Position numbers and translations under genes: made by a program. Shown here in pieces: positions 25,394 through 33,557 of a DNA stretch of 62,578 nt (positions are counted from its first letter, which is position 1; each line of letters begins with the position of its first letter). The stretch spans positions 1-62,578 of the forward strand of contig NZ_CAKRGI010000011.1 of assembly GCF_934330165.1 (NCBI RefSeq). Direction: 5' to 3'. This DNA comes from an uncultured Mediterraneibacter sp. Its GTDB lineage: Bacteria > Bacillota > Clostridia > Lachnospirales > Lachnospiraceae. A model generated the notes under the pieces. The model did no database searches and was not told where the DNA came from. It saw only the letters and a program-made list of their open reading frames with translations.

Positions 25394-27985
25394 TTACAAT
25401 TCATTTTTCACATCTGCTGCCAGCTTTCCATCTCTGACATCGATCAGAATTGTATCGCCCCGTCCGACATTTCCTGCAAGGATCAGTCTTGCCGCAAGTG
25501 TCTCAACATTTTTCTGCAGATATCTCTTCAGTGGTCTTGCACCATACATCGGGTCATACCCACTTTCCACAACAAAATCTTTTGCTGCTTCCGTCAGCTC
25601 AATCTGAAGCTCTTTTTCCTCCAGCCGGCGGTTCACATCTTTAACCAGCAGATCAATGATCGAGCGGATATTTGTCTTCGTCAGTGGCTTGAACATAATG
25701 ATCTCATCCAGCCGGTTCAAAAATTCCGGTCTGAAATGAGCTTTCAGGTCATTCATCGTCATTTCCTGACACTGTTCATTGATCGATCCGTCTTCTTTGA
25801 TCCCTTCAAGCAGATAATTTGCTCCGATATTGGAGGTCATAATCAGAATCGTATTCTTGAAGTCTACTGTACGTCCCTGGGAATCCGTGATCCGTCCATC
25901 GTCGAGTACCTGTAACAGCACATTAAAGACATCCGGGTGAGCTTTTTCGATCTCATCAAAAAGGACTACCGAATATGGTTTTCTTCTAACTGCTTCTGTC
26001 AGCTGTCCGCCTTCATCATATCCGACATATCCCGGAGGAGCTCCGATCAGTCTGGACACGGAATATTTCTCCATATATTCACTCATATCAATACGAACCA
26101 TATTGTTCTCATCATCGAACAGACTCTGTGCAAGTGCCTTTGCAAGCTCAGTCTTACCGACTCCGGTAGGACCAAGGAAAAGGAAGGAACCGATCGGCTT
26201 ACTTGGATCTTTGATCCCTGCCTTAGAACGGATGATCGCTTCTGTTACAAGTTCCACACCTTCATCCTGACCAACTACACGCTTATGCAGTTCCTCCGCA
26301 AGGTGAAGGGTCTTATTCCTCTCACTTTCATTTAATTTTGCAACCGGAATGCCCGTCCATCTCGAAACGATCTTTCCGATCTCTTCATCCGTTACAGCTT
26401 CATGTACAAGGGAAAGATCTTTGGCTTTCACCCGTTCTTCCTCTTCTTCCAGCTGCTTCTGTAATTGTGGAAGCTTTCCATACTGCAGTTCTGCTGCCTT
26501 ATTCAGATCATATTCTCTCTGTGCTTTCTGAATTTCCTTGTTGACCTGCTCGATCTCCTCACGAATCTTCTGCACATGCTCTACCGACTTCTTTTCATTC
26601 TCCCACTGCACTTTCTTTCCTGCATACTGTTCTTTCAGTTCTGCCAGTTCCTCCTGCAGATGCTCCAGCCGTTCTTTACTCAGACGGTCTTCTTCTTTTT
26701 TCAATGCAGACTCTTCAATCTCCATCTGCATCACACGCCTGCACAGTTCATCCAGCTCTGTCGGCATGGAGTCCAGTTCTGTCTTGATCAATGCACATGC
26801 TTCGTCCACAAGATCGATCGCTTTATCCGGAAGAAACCGGTCTGAAATATAACGGTTGGAAAGTGTCACTGCTGCCACCAATGCACTGTCGGTAATCTTT
26901 ACTCCATGGAAAACTTCATATCTTTCTTTCAGTCCTCTTAAAATTGAAATGGCATCTTCCACAGTCGGCTCATCTACAAGAACCGGCTGGAAACGGCGTT
27001 CCAGTGCTGCATCCTTTTCAATATATTTCCGATATTCATCCAGTGTCGTTGCTCCGATACAGTGCAGCTCTCCTCTTGCCAGCATCGGCTTTAACATATT
27101 TCCTGCATCCATCGCTCCGTCTGTCTTACCGGCACCAACGATCGTATGCAGCTCATCAATGAAAAGGATAATCTTTCCATCGCTATTTTTTACTTCCTCA
27201 AGGACCGCCTTCAGACGCTCTTCAAATTCTCCCCGGTACTTTGCACCTGCGACCAATGCTCCCATATCCAATGAGAAGATTGTCTTGTCCTTCAGTCCTT
27301 CCGGTACATCTCCGCTGACGATCCGCTGGGCAAGTCCTTCTACAACTGCCGTCTTACCTACACCAGGTTCACCGATCAGCACCGGATTATTCTTCGTTTT
27401 TCTTGAAAGGATCCGGATCACATTGCGGATCTCTTCATCTCGTCCAATCACCGGATCCAGCTTCTGCTCTCTTGCTCTGTCCACCAGATCCTGACCATAT
27501 TTATTTAAAGTATCATAAGTTGCCTCTGGGTTATCACTGGTAACTCTCTGGTTTCCCCGGACTGTAGAAAGAGCATGCAGGAATCCTTCCCGGCTGATAC
27601 CAAATTCCCGGAATAATTCTTTCATCTCACGACTCGCATACTTCATCATAGCAAGGAACAGATGCTCAACAGAAATATATTCATCCCCCATCTGCTTTGC
27701 CTCATCTTCTGCATGGATCAGAACATTATTCAGATCCTGACCGACATAAGCCTTGCCTCCCTGGACTTTCGTTCTTTTTCCAATCGCCTGCTCTACACGG
27801 TTTATGAAAAGCTGACTCTGGATACTCATTTTTTCAAGCAATTTTAAAATCAGACTGTCATCCTGCGTCAGCAACGCATACAGCAGATGCTCCTGTGCCA
27901 GTTCCTGATTGCCATTATCTGCGGCAATCTTCTCGCAATTCTGAACAGCCTGCAAAGAATTCTGCGTAAATTTATTAATATTCAT
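25394..27985 (-). CDS. clpB: ATP-dependent disaggregase ClpB
   Basis: 863 residues from the ATG at 27985 (AAGGAGGG site 7 bases upstream; a longer open frame has none). N-terminal substrate domain (1-140), NBD1 with [17 protein letters not shown], the coiled-coil middle domain (about 400-525) that marks ClpB rather than ClpC/ClpA, NBD2 with [15 protein letters not shown], sensor-2 GARPLKR. Works with DnaK to recover aggregated proteins. No ClpP-binding loop is apparent. Transcribed alone: terminator downstream, own CIRCE-controlled promoter upstream. Confidence 0.97.
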   Translation of the reverse strand: MNINKFTQNSLQAVQNCEKIAADNGNQELAQEHLLYALLTQDDSLILKLLEKMSIQSQLFINRVEQAIGKRTKVQGGKAYVGQDLNNVLIHAEDEAKQMGDEYISVEHLFLAMMKYASREMKELFREFGISREGFLHALSTVRGNQRVTSDNPEATYDTLNKYGQDLVDRAREQKLDPVIGRDEEIRNVIRILSRKTKNNPVLIGEPGVGKTAVVEGLAQRIVSGDVPEGLKDKTIFSLDMGALVAGAKYRGEFEERLKAVLEEVKNSDGKIILFIDELHTIVGAGKTDGAMDAGNMLKPMLARGELHCIGATTLDEYRKYIEKDAALERRFQPVLVDEPTVEDAISILRGLKERYEVFHGVKITDSALVAAVTLSNRYISDRFLPDKAIDLVDEACALIKTELDSMPTELDELCRRVMQMEIEESALKKEEDRLSKERLEHLQEELAELKEQYAGKKVQWENEKKSVEHVQKIREEIEQVNKEIQKAQREYDLNKAAELQYGKLPQLQKQLEEEEERVKAKDLSLVHEAVTDEEIGKIVSRWTGIPVAKLNESERNKTLHLAEELHKRVVGQDEGVELVTEAIIRSKAGIKDPSKPIGSFLFLGPTGVGKTELAKALAQSLFDDENNMVRIDMSEYMEKYSVSRLIGAPPGYVGYDEGGQLTEAVRRKPYSVVLFDEIEKAHPDVFNVLLQVLDDGRITDSQGRTVDFKNTILIMTSNIGANYLLEGIKEDGSINEQCQEMTMNDLKAHFRPEFLNRLDEIIMFKPLTKTNIRSIIDLLVKDVNRRLEEKELQIELTEAAKDFVVESGYDPMYGARPLKRYLQKNVETLAARLILAGNVGRGDTILIDVRDGKLAADVKNEL

Positions 27986-28015
27986 AGTCTTTCCCTCCTT
28001 TGAACCACAAACTCT

Positions 28016-28050
28016 CTCCGCCAAACTCTACTTTCAGATCACCGGCGGAG
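28016..28050 (-). promoter_or_regulatory. 7-bp GC-rich hairpin in the clpB 5' leader
   Basis: Minus strand CTCCGCC ... GGCGGAG around a 21-base loop, between the promoter and the ribosome site. The start-proximal arm ends about 30 bases before the ATG. It may stabilise the mRNA or tune translation; no thermometer family is recognised. Confidence 0.4.
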
Positions 28051-28072
28051 CCTTTTTTCGTGTTCTATTAGT

Positions 28073-28101
28073 AATATAGCACGTATTATTAGCGCTGTAA
28101 A
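28073..28101 (-). promoter_or_regulatory. clpB promoter
   Basis: Minus strand TTTACA, 17 bp, TATATT. The -35 box lies within the CIRCE-like operator, the expected geometry for HrcA repression. Confidence 0.7.
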
Positions 28102-28115
28102 TAGGTGAGTGCTAA
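28089..28115. promoter_or_regulatory. CIRCE-like HrcA operator
   Basis: Consensus is TTAGCACTC-N9-GAGTGCTAA. Reading the minus strand, the first arm is perfect and the second is CAGCGCTAA, two mismatches, with the standard 9-base spacer. It overlaps the clpB -35 box. Confidence 0.8.
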
Positions 28116-28191
28116 TTCTTTATAATTTTTTATGCAGTCCATGCATATCCTGGATCCCCAAGCGTCGGGGGATTCTCCTGCGACGCCCTCA

Positions 28192-28246
28192 AAAAAGGAC
28201 AACCCGAAAGCACAGATATCACATCCTGCCTTCGGGCTGTCCTCTT
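28192..28246 (-). terminator. terminator of the small exported protein gene
   Basis: Minus strand GGACAGCCCGAA ... TTCGGGTTGTCC with following TTTTTT; begins right after the stop codon at 28248. Confidence 0.85.
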
Positions 28247-28247
28247 T

Positions 28248-28664
28248 TTATAAACCTACCGATATATATTCCGGAAGGTTAGAAGTTACTTCCATTTTCA
28301 TATTTTCATTCATCGAAATTCCAAATTCAGTCCCCACACTCATCTGTCCGCCAAAATACTTACCAAATTCACCAAGAATCCCTGCCTCTCCGTAAATTCT
28401 GACAACTCCTGCCGGATTGAGATCTTTCCGCACCCGGATCTTAGTCTCCTCACCTGAAGCAATCCTTTCTATCTTCACAGGATGATCTCCATTTACTTCT
28501 ACTTTCACATTTTCCACATCAAATGGTGATACATTGGAAACCGTAAGCTCCATCCGTTCACTTTCTGCCCCATCTGCTTCTTTCTGCCCGGTATACATAA
28601 ACCAGCCTGCAAAAAGGAAGCAAAATGCTCCTGCTATCATTGTATTCTGTATAATCCGCCTCAT
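28248..28664 (-). CDS. small exported/membrane-anchored protein of unknown function
   Basis: 138 residues. One hydrophobic N-terminal segment (about 8-26, IAGAFCFLFAGWFMY) with basic residues before it, then a beta-rich soluble part (MELTVSNVSPFDVENVKVEVNGDHPVKIERI) that reads like a single beta-sandwich domain outside the membrane. No cysteine lipobox fits well. I do not recognise a family. Followed directly by a good terminator, so it is transcribed alone; upstream DNA is the AT-rich divergent region with the array promoter on the other strand. Confidence 0.7.
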   Translation of the reverse strand: MRRIIQNTMIAGAFCFLFAGWFMYTGQKEADGAESERMELTVSNVSPFDVENVKVEVNGDHPVKIERIASGEETKIRVRKDLNPAGVVRIYGEAGILGEFGKYFGGQMSVGTEFGISMNENMKMEVTSNLPEYISVGL

Positions 28665-28889
28665 CTTTTATCCTTTCATATCTTTAATATTCATCTTGGT
28701 TCATAAGCTTTTCTTTATTTAATCCTTTAAAAGAATACCATTATCCTCGCATTTTTCCTAGAGACACATTGACACAATTTCAACTTATTTTAAATACGAT
28801 ATTTGTTTAATTGTTGTATTACGAATAATATTCGTTAATCATTATTTTCTGTTAATTTAAATTATTTTTAATTTTTATCAGATTTTCTA

Positions 28890-28918
28890 TTGACAAAATG
28901 CGTTTTGAGAGTTAATAT
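28890..28918 (+). promoter_or_regulatory. promoter of the SD/mini-ORF array transcript
   Basis: TTGACA (28890-28895), 17 bp, TAATAT (28913-28918). Predicted transcript start near 28926, reading through the mini-ORF repeats to the terminator at 29274. Confidence 0.75.
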
Positions 28919-29019
28919 ATAGTCAACAAAAGAAAACGGACGACAAATAAAAAGAAAGGAGGACGGACCACCAAAAACTTAAACTTCATCCAATAATTTA
29001 ACGAAAGAGGTACAGGCCA

Positions 29020-29031
29020 ATGGGATATTAA
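29020..29031 (+). CDS. mini-ORF 1 (Met-Gly-Tyr)
   Basis: ATG GGA TAT TAA with AAAGAGG (29004-29010) nine bases upstream. The ribosome site and start are conserved in all three repeats while the third codon differs. Confidence 0.5.
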   Translation: MGY

Positions 29032-29072
29032 TTTTTAATTTAATCTGAAATTTATGAAAGAGGTACAGACCG

Positions 29073-29084
29073 ATGGGACGTTAA
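29073..29084 (+). CDS. mini-ORF 2 (Met-Gly-Arg)
   Basis: ATG GGA CGT TAA with AAAGAGG (29057-29063) nine bases upstream. Confidence 0.5.
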   Translation: MGR

Positions 29085-29129
29085 TTTAATTCTAGTTAAG
29101 AACAAATTTTATGAAAGAGGTACAGACCA

Positions 29130-29141
29130 ATGGGACATTGA
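29130..29141 (+). CDS. mini-ORF 3 (Met-Gly-His)
   Basis: ATG GGA CAT TGA with AAAGAGG (29114-29120) nine bases upstream. Confidence 0.5.
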   Translation: MGH

Positions 29142-29214
29142 TTTTTAAATAAAAATTTCACTATTTGAGATAATAGTTTAAAATAGATATCAATTAAAGA
29201 AGGAGGATATTCCA

Positions 29215-29232
29215 ATGGATGGAATAAATTGA
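29215..29232 (+). CDS. mini-ORF 4 (Met-Asp-Gly-Ile-Asn)
   Basis: ATG to TGA, five sense codons, preceded by the best ribosome site of the array (AAGAAGGAGG, 29197-29206, eight bases upstream). Its stop codon abuts the terminator stem, so a ribosome on it would cover the stem base. Confidence 0.5.
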   Translation: MDGIN

Positions 29233-29274
29233 AAGATCCACTGTATGACTGATAGAAGCGTATGGTGGATTTTT
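29232..29274 (+). terminator. terminator-like hairpin closing the mini-ORF array
   Basis: AAAGATCCAC pairs with GTGGATTTTT (10 bp with one G-U) around a 23-base loop; the T-run forms part of the stem. Overlaps the end of mini-ORF 4, an arrangement that would allow translation-dependent attenuation. Confidence 0.6.
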
Positions 29275-29289
29275 CGTATGCCATTTTAA

Positions 29290-29318
29290 TTGACACACTC
29301 ACATTTTAGCGATATAAT
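29290..29318 (+). promoter_or_regulatory. consensus sigma-A promoter of the MATE gene
   Basis: TTGACA, exactly 17 bp, TATAAT: a perfect vegetative promoter. Predicted start near 29325. Confidence 0.9.
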
Positions 29319-29330
29319 TAGTTTCTAAAA

Positions 29331-29413
29331 CTGGTGTGGATTTTTGGAGTATCATGGTTCATAACCGCAGAAGTATAACTTCTGTCATGACTCGATACTA
29401 CTTTTCGCCACAT
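29331..29413 (+). ncRNA. candidate structured cis-regulatory leader (riboswitch/attenuator aptamer) of the MATE gene
   Basis: Nested pairing: P1 GTGTGG (29334-29339) with CCACAT (29408-29413); P2 AGTATC (29348-29353) with GATACT (29394-29399), extended by ATG/CAT after a 5-base bulge; P3 GGTT-CAT-AACC (29356-29366); P4 CAGAAGT-ATA-ACTTCTG (29368-29384). P1 uses the same bases as the 5' arm of the following terminator, so the two are mutually exclusive. I could not match it to a known riboswitch class. Confidence 0.55.
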
Positions 29414-29445
29414 GACTACTTTTTATGTAGCCATGTGGTTTTTTT
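29408..29445 (+). terminator. regulated terminator in the MATE leader
   Basis: CCACATGACTAC pairs with GTAGCCATGTGG (11 bp with one mismatch) followed by seven T. It lies 47 bp before the MATE start codon, so it must be overcome for expression. Confidence 0.85.
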
Positions 29446-29491
29446 ATGTCCTGCCTCAATAAATATAAAAAGTCCTGAAAGGAGTCTTAAA

Positions 29492-30823
29492 ATGGAACAA
29501 ACTTATATGAAAGAACAGCCAATACTGAACCTGCTGTTGAAGATGTCTCTGCCAATGGTTATTTCCATGCTCGTGAATTCACTTTATAATATCGTTGACA
29601 GCTTTTTTGTTGCCCGGATCAGTGAAAATGCAATGACTGCACTTTCTCTGGTATTCCCTGTCCAAAATCTGATCAATGCAGTTATGATCGGTTTTGGAAT
29701 CGGGATTAATGCCGTCATTTCCTTTTATCTGGGAGCAGCAGATCAGAAAAAGGCAGATCAGGCAGCAAGTCAGGGAATGCTCCTCGGAACATTTCACGGT
29801 ATTCTCCTGATGATTATCTGCCTTGTAGTTATCCACCCTTTTCTCAGTCTCTTTACCAACGATAGAGAAATTATCACTTTAGGGCTTCGTTATTCAAAAA
29901 TCGTATTTTTATTTTCTGTATTTTTTGCATGGGAACTGGTATTTGAAAAGGTTTTTCAAGCTGTTGGTAAAATGAATGTCTCCATGATCTGTCTGATGAG
30001 CGGATGCCTTGTCAACATTTTTCTCGATCCGGTCCTGATCTTTGGACTTGGACCATTTCCTTCACTTGGGATCGAAGGTGCAGCACTCGCAACAGGCCTC
30101 GGACAGACATTCAGTGCGATCCTTTATCTTATTTTTTACATAGTCGATCCAATCTCTGTAAAATTCAGAAGAGCTTATTTTAAACCGGATGCTTCGCTTT
30201 GTAAAAAAATGTACTCCATCGGGATTCCTGCAAGTCTGAACATGGCACTTCCTTCCCTGCTTATTTCATCATTAAATGTAATCCTGGCAGGCTTCGGTCA
30301 ATCTTATGTCTTTGTGCTTGGAGTCTATTACAAATTACAGACCTTCTTATACCTTCCTGCTAACGGAGTCATCCAGGGGATGCGGCCACTGATCGGATAT
30401 AATTATGGTGCAAAGGAACATCATCGTGTAAATAAGATTTATCAGACTTCTTTGATCCTTGTTCTGGCGATCATGGCAATTGGAACTGTCCTGTGCTTAT
30501 GCATTCCCGGAACTCTGATCCATCTGTTCACAACTACACCTGCAACCATAAAGATTGGTTCCTCTGCTCTTCGTATTATCTGCCTCGGATTCCTTGTATC
30601 TTCTATTTCAGTTACAAGTTCGGGAGCTTTAGAAGGACTTGGAATGGGATTACCATCCCTCATCATCTCGCTCTGCCGTTATACGCTGATCATCATTCCA
30701 CTGGCTTTTCTTTTAAGCCTGCTGCAGGGGGCATCCGGCGTCTGGCACGCATTTTGGATCACTGAGGCAATCACTGCAATTATTTCTTACTGGATCTACC
30801 ATCGAAAAGTAAGAGCTTTGTAG
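29492..30823 (+). CDS. MATE-family multidrug efflux transporter
   Basis: Start at the ATG at 29492 (GGAGT ribosome site; the open frame extends further up into the leader structure but without a site). 443 residues with about 12 membrane segments. The first half has the MATE start LLLKMSLPMVISMLVNSLYNIVDSFFVARI and the GFGIGINAVISFYLGA helix; the second half repeats the pattern. Na+- or H+-driven export of cationic or other toxic compounds; the substrate cannot be read. Its leader with hairpins and terminator suggests induction by a small molecule or by a block in translation. Confidence 0.93.
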   Translation: MEQTYMKEQPILNLLLKMSLPMVISMLVNSLYNIVDSFFVARISENAMTALSLVFPVQNLINAVMIGFGIGINAVISFYLGAADQKKADQAASQGMLLGTFHGILLMIICLVVIHPFLSLFTNDREIITLGLRYSKIVFLFSVFFAWELVFEKVFQAVGKMNVSMICLMSGCLVNIFLDPVLIFGLGPFPSLGIEGAALATGLGQTFSAILYLIFYIVDPISVKFRRAYFKPDASLCKKMYSIGIPASLNMALPSLLISSLNVILAGFGQSYVFVLGVYYKLQTFLYLPANGVIQGMRPLIGYNYGAKEHHRVNKIYQTSLILVLAIMAIGTVLCLCIPGTLIHLFTTTPATIKIGSSALRIICLGFLVSSISVTSSGALEGLGMGLPSLIISLCRYTLIIIPLAFLLSLLQGASGVWHAFWITEAITAIISYWIYHRKVRAL

Positions 30824-30837
30824 ACTTTTTGAATCCG

Positions 30838-30879
30838 GCACGTTATATATGGCTTCAAGTTATATATAATGTGCTTTTT
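30838..30879 (+). terminator. MATE gene terminator
   Basis: GCACGTTATATA pairs with TATATAATGTGC (G-T at one position), followed by TTTTT. Confidence 0.85.
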
Positions 30880-30944
30880 CGTATGATACAATTATGCAGA
30901 TATTTCGAACGTATGGTGACCACCTTTGCTTTTGGGAAAAAAGA

Positions 30945-30990
30945 AAAAAGCCTTAGAACAGCGATTCCACGCAGTTTCTAAGGCTTTTTA
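30945..30990. terminator. bidirectional terminator behind tRNA-Trp
   Basis: AAAAAGCCTTAGAA and TTCTAAGGCTTTTT form a long stem, with A and T runs on both sides. On the minus strand it directly follows the tRNA gene. Confidence 0.9.
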
Positions 30991-30993
30991 ATA

Positions 30994-31064
30994 CAGGGGA
31001 TGAGAGAATCGAACTCCCACCAAAGGTTTTGGAGACCCCTATCATACCATTTGACCAATCCCCT
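30994..31064 (-). tRNA. tRNA-Trp(CCA)
   Basis: The 71-base minus-strand sequence folds as a cloverleaf: acceptor AGGGGAT/ATCCCCT, D-stem GTCA/TGAT, anticodon stem GGGGT/ACCTT with loop CTCCAAA (anticodon CCA), T-arm GGGAG-TTCGATT-CTCTC, discriminator G. The 3' CCA is not encoded. Trp identity rests on the anticodon and G discriminator. Single-gene unit. Confidence 0.95.
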
Positions 31065-31122
31065 ATTCAGTTGTCGCTTTCGTCAAGCGACTAATTAAGT
31101 ATACTTTAAATGTATTAATTTG

Positions 31123-31989
31123 TCAATAATTTTTTAAATATTTTATCACTTTTTCTGTGATCGCATTCTGATATTTCCCTTTTCTCCAAATTACCCCGAT
31201 CCTCTGTTCAATCGATGGAAATACCGGAATTCCAATAATATCAGGATAAGTTTCTACCATGGATCTGTAAAGGAATGCTCCGATCGGCTCCGCTTTTATC
31301 ATATTGATCAGAGTTGTGATCTGACTGGTATTCAGTATGATATGAGGATTGACACCTGCTGCCTTAAATTGTCTTGTTAATGTCATTACCTGCACTGAAT
31401 CCGTATTAAAAAGGATCAGCGGTTCATTGTTCAGCATATTCATCAGAATGGTACTCTGACCTGCCAGCGGATGATCCTTTGAAACGCAGAACAACAGATC
31501 TTCCGTATCTATAATATGAAGATTACATTTATCAATTGCCGTCTGCTCCGCATTTACAATTGCAAGATCCAGTTTTTCTTCCATCACCTGCTCGCATGCC
31601 TTGACTGATCCATATTCGTACAAATGAAAATCCACTTCCGGGAACTCCTGACGTAAAGAAATATACAAATCCGGAAGATATATACTTCCAAGCATCGGAG
31701 GCATCCCGATACGGACTGGTGTGATCTTTTTCCTCAGTTCATGAAATTCGGAGGCTACGGAATCTGCATGTGCCAACAACTCCTCTGCCTGCTTATAAAA
31801 AATCTCTCCCTCCGGGGTCAGCGTTAACTTATTATTATTCCTGTAAAATAAATTAACTCCAAACTCTTCTTCCAGTGCCTTTATTGCATTTGAAACCGAA
31901 GGTTGGGTTACAAATAACTCTTTTGAAGCTTTCGTTATATTATGATATCTTGCTGCCACACAAAAGTATTCCAACTGGGTCAGTTTCAT
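31123..31989 (-). CDS. LysR-family regulator, divergent to the tartrate genes
   Basis: 288 residues: N-terminal winged HTH (1-60, KLTQLEYFCVAARYHNITKASKELFVTQPSVSNAIKALE) and a C-terminal effector domain. Placed back to back with the SLC13 permease-tartrate dehydratase operon, the same arrangement as ttdR next to ttdABT in E. coli. It is therefore likely the activator of the operon in response to tartrate or a related C4 acid; that is context, not sequence proof. Confidence 0.9.
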   Translation of the reverse strand: MKLTQLEYFCVAARYHNITKASKELFVTQPSVSNAIKALEEEFGVNLFYRNNNKLTLTPEGEIFYKQAEELLAHADSVASEFHELRKKITPVRIGMPPMLGSIYLPDLYISLRQEFPEVDFHLYEYGSVKACEQVMEEKLDLAIVNAEQTAIDKCNLHIIDTEDLLFCVSKDHPLAGQSTILMNMLNNEPLILFNTDSVQVMTLTRQFKAAGVNPHIILNTSQITTLINMIKAEPIGAFLYRSMVETYPDIIGIPVFPSIEQRIGVIWRKGKYQNAITEKVIKYLKNY

Positions 31990-32155
31990 TGCTTTTGTCT
32001 CCTCTAAAAAACTTTTTCAATCTTTCAAATTCCATAGCTTTTTCTTATGATACCATATTTTTTTCAAAATGTACATTTCCAGCCGATTCCAATATAATTC
32101 AGATATAGCAAATGGTAATGAAACGGCCGGCTTATTACTCTTTGGTCTACTACTA

Positions 32156-32169
32156 CCGGAGTTCTCCGG
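32156..32169 (+). promoter_or_regulatory. perfect dyad CCGGAG-TT-CTCCGG ahead of the permease gene
   Basis: Six-base arms with a two-base centre, 39 bp before the start codon, within the 218-bp divergent region. GC-rich in AT-rich surroundings. Could be a protein-binding site; it does not have the T-N11-A form of LysR boxes. Confidence 0.35.
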
Positions 32170-32207
32170 GATAAAGAAAAAGTTAATAAAGGATTGGAGG
32201 TAACTAT

Positions 32208-33473
32208 ATGAGTCCCTCAACAATAACGCTGTTGTTCCTCTTATTTGCGGTGATCATGTTCGTATTTGAAAAAATTCCGCTGGGAGTTACTTCAATGATC
32301 GTCTGTATTGGCCTGGTCGTAACTGGGGTTTTAGACATCAAGACGGCTTTTGCAGGCTTCATTGACAGCAATGTGATTTTGTTCGTTGCAATGTTCATCG
32401 TTGGCGGTGCTTTATTTGAGACAGGCATGGCCAATAAAATCGGAGGCATTGTAACAAAATTTGCTAAGACAGAACGTATGCTAATCGTTGCGATCATGGT
32501 AATCGTAGGACTGATGAGCGGAGTTCTCTCAAATACCGGTACTGCCGCTGTATTAATTCCGGTTGTAATCGGTATTGCAGCAAAGTCAGGATACAAACGT
32601 TCCAGACTTCTGATGCCTCTTGTGTTTGCAGCAGCCATGGGTGGAAACCTTTCCCTGATCGGTGCTCCTGGAAACCTGATCGCACAGAGTGCTCTGGAAG
32701 AACTTGATATGAAATTTGGTTTTTTTGAATATGCCATCGTTGGTCTGCCAATCCTGATCGTTGGAATCATTTTCTATGCAACGATTGGATACAGGCTCCT
32801 TCCAAACCATGATGTAAAAGATGACGGGGCATTTGATACCACAAGGGATTTCAGTAATGTTCCTAAATGGAAACAGTGGCTTTCTCTGATTATTCTGATC
32901 TTCACATTACTTGCAATGGTCTTTGAAGACAAGATTGGTATCAAGCTTTGCATCTCCGGTGCAATCGGAGCATTGCTTTTGATCTTGACCGGTGTTATTT
33001 CTGAAAAAGATGCATTAAAGTCCATTGACTTAAAGACCATCTTCCTGTTCGGTGGTACATTATCTCTTGCTTCTGCCCTTCAGGAAACCGGAGCAGGTGA
33101 AATAATCGCAAATAAAGTCATCGGTGCTTTGGGAGAAAATCCTTCTCCATATGTACTGACATTCGTTGTATTTCTTCTCTGCTGCGTACTGACAAATTTT
33201 ATGTCAAATACCGCAACAACTGCACTGATGGTTCCGATCTGCCTCTCTATTGCACAGGGCATGGGAGCTGATCCAAGAGCTGTACTGATGGCGTGCGTGA
33301 TCGGTGGCTCTTGTGCATACGCAACACCAATCGGTATGCCGGCAAATACCATGGTAGTTGGTGCCGGTAATTACAAATTTATGGATTATGTAAAATCCGG
33401 ATTCCCGCTCATCATAATCGCTACCGTTGTAAGCATGATCATTCTTCCGATCGCTTTCCCATTCTTTCCATAA
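32208..33473 (+). CDS. SLC13/DASS-type dicarboxylate permease, probably for tartrate
   Basis: 421 residues, about 11-12 membrane segments. The duplicated SNT motifs of the ion-transporter superfamily are visible (SNTGTAAVLIPV near residue 105 and SNTATTALMVPI near residue 335). TtdT of E. coli, a tartrate/succinate antiporter, is from the same wider family. First gene of the operon with ttdA and ttdB and preceded by a strong ribosome site (GGAGG). Substrate is inferred from the two dehydratase genes behind it. Confidence 0.88.
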   Translation: MSPSTITLLFLLFAVIMFVFEKIPLGVTSMIVCIGLVVTGVLDIKTAFAGFIDSNVILFVAMFIVGGALFETGMANKIGGIVTKFAKTERMLIVAIMVIVGLMSGVLSNTGTAAVLIPVVIGIAAKSGYKRSRLLMPLVFAAAMGGNLSLIGAPGNLIAQSALEELDMKFGFFEYAIVGLPILIVGIIFYATIGYRLLPNHDVKDDGAFDTTRDFSNVPKWKQWLSLIILIFTLLAMVFEDKIGIKLCISGAIGALLLILTGVISEKDALKSIDLKTIFLFGGTLSLASALQETGAGEIIANKVIGALGENPSPYVLTFVVFLLCCVLTNFMSNTATTALMVPICLSIAQGMGADPRAVLMACVIGGSCAYATPIGMPANTMVVGAGNYKFMDYVKSGFPLIIIATVVSMIILPIAFPFFP

Positions 33474-33557
33474 TGGAATTTGGAGAGTGAAAGGATTATG
33501 GTGATAAATCAATTATTTAGTTTACTTAACAACCATTCAAAATAAGGAGGAACAAAA

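Larger units (their letters stand above)
28926..29275 (+). ncRNA. candidate leader/small RNA with tandem Shine-Dalgarno plus mini-ORF units
   Basis: Between a strong promoter and a terminator lie three repeats, spaced about 53-57 bases, each made of AAAGAGGTACAG[AG]CC[AG] and then a start codon, two codons and a stop. A fourth, diverged unit with AAGAAGGAGG follows. A GGAGG without start codon also occurs at 28959-28963. There is no longer ORF, so the RNA seems to exist for its ribosome-binding units. I know no RNA family of this form. It lies upstream of a MATE efflux gene that has its own promoter. Confidence 0.6.

Noticed and set aside
29054..29152. Reading the repeats as short peptides starting MKEVQT...
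   Set aside because: Two repeats allow this frame but the first repeat has ACG in place of ATG and none has a ribosome site before it; the ATG-GGA frame has site, start and stop in all three.
28926..29275. Guanidine (mini-ykkC) or other known efflux riboswitch in the array region
   Set aside because: The ACGR-loop hairpin pairs of mini-ykkC are absent; the repeats are unstructured SD/ATG units.
29096..29302. 68-codon minus-strand frame across the mini-ORF array
   Set aside because: No ribosome site, odd composition, and it runs against the promoters and terminator; it is a shadow of AT-rich DNA.
29336..29491. Longer N-terminus of the MATE protein
   Set aside because: This stretch holds the leader hairpins and terminator and lacks a ribosome site; homologous MATE proteins start at the later Met.
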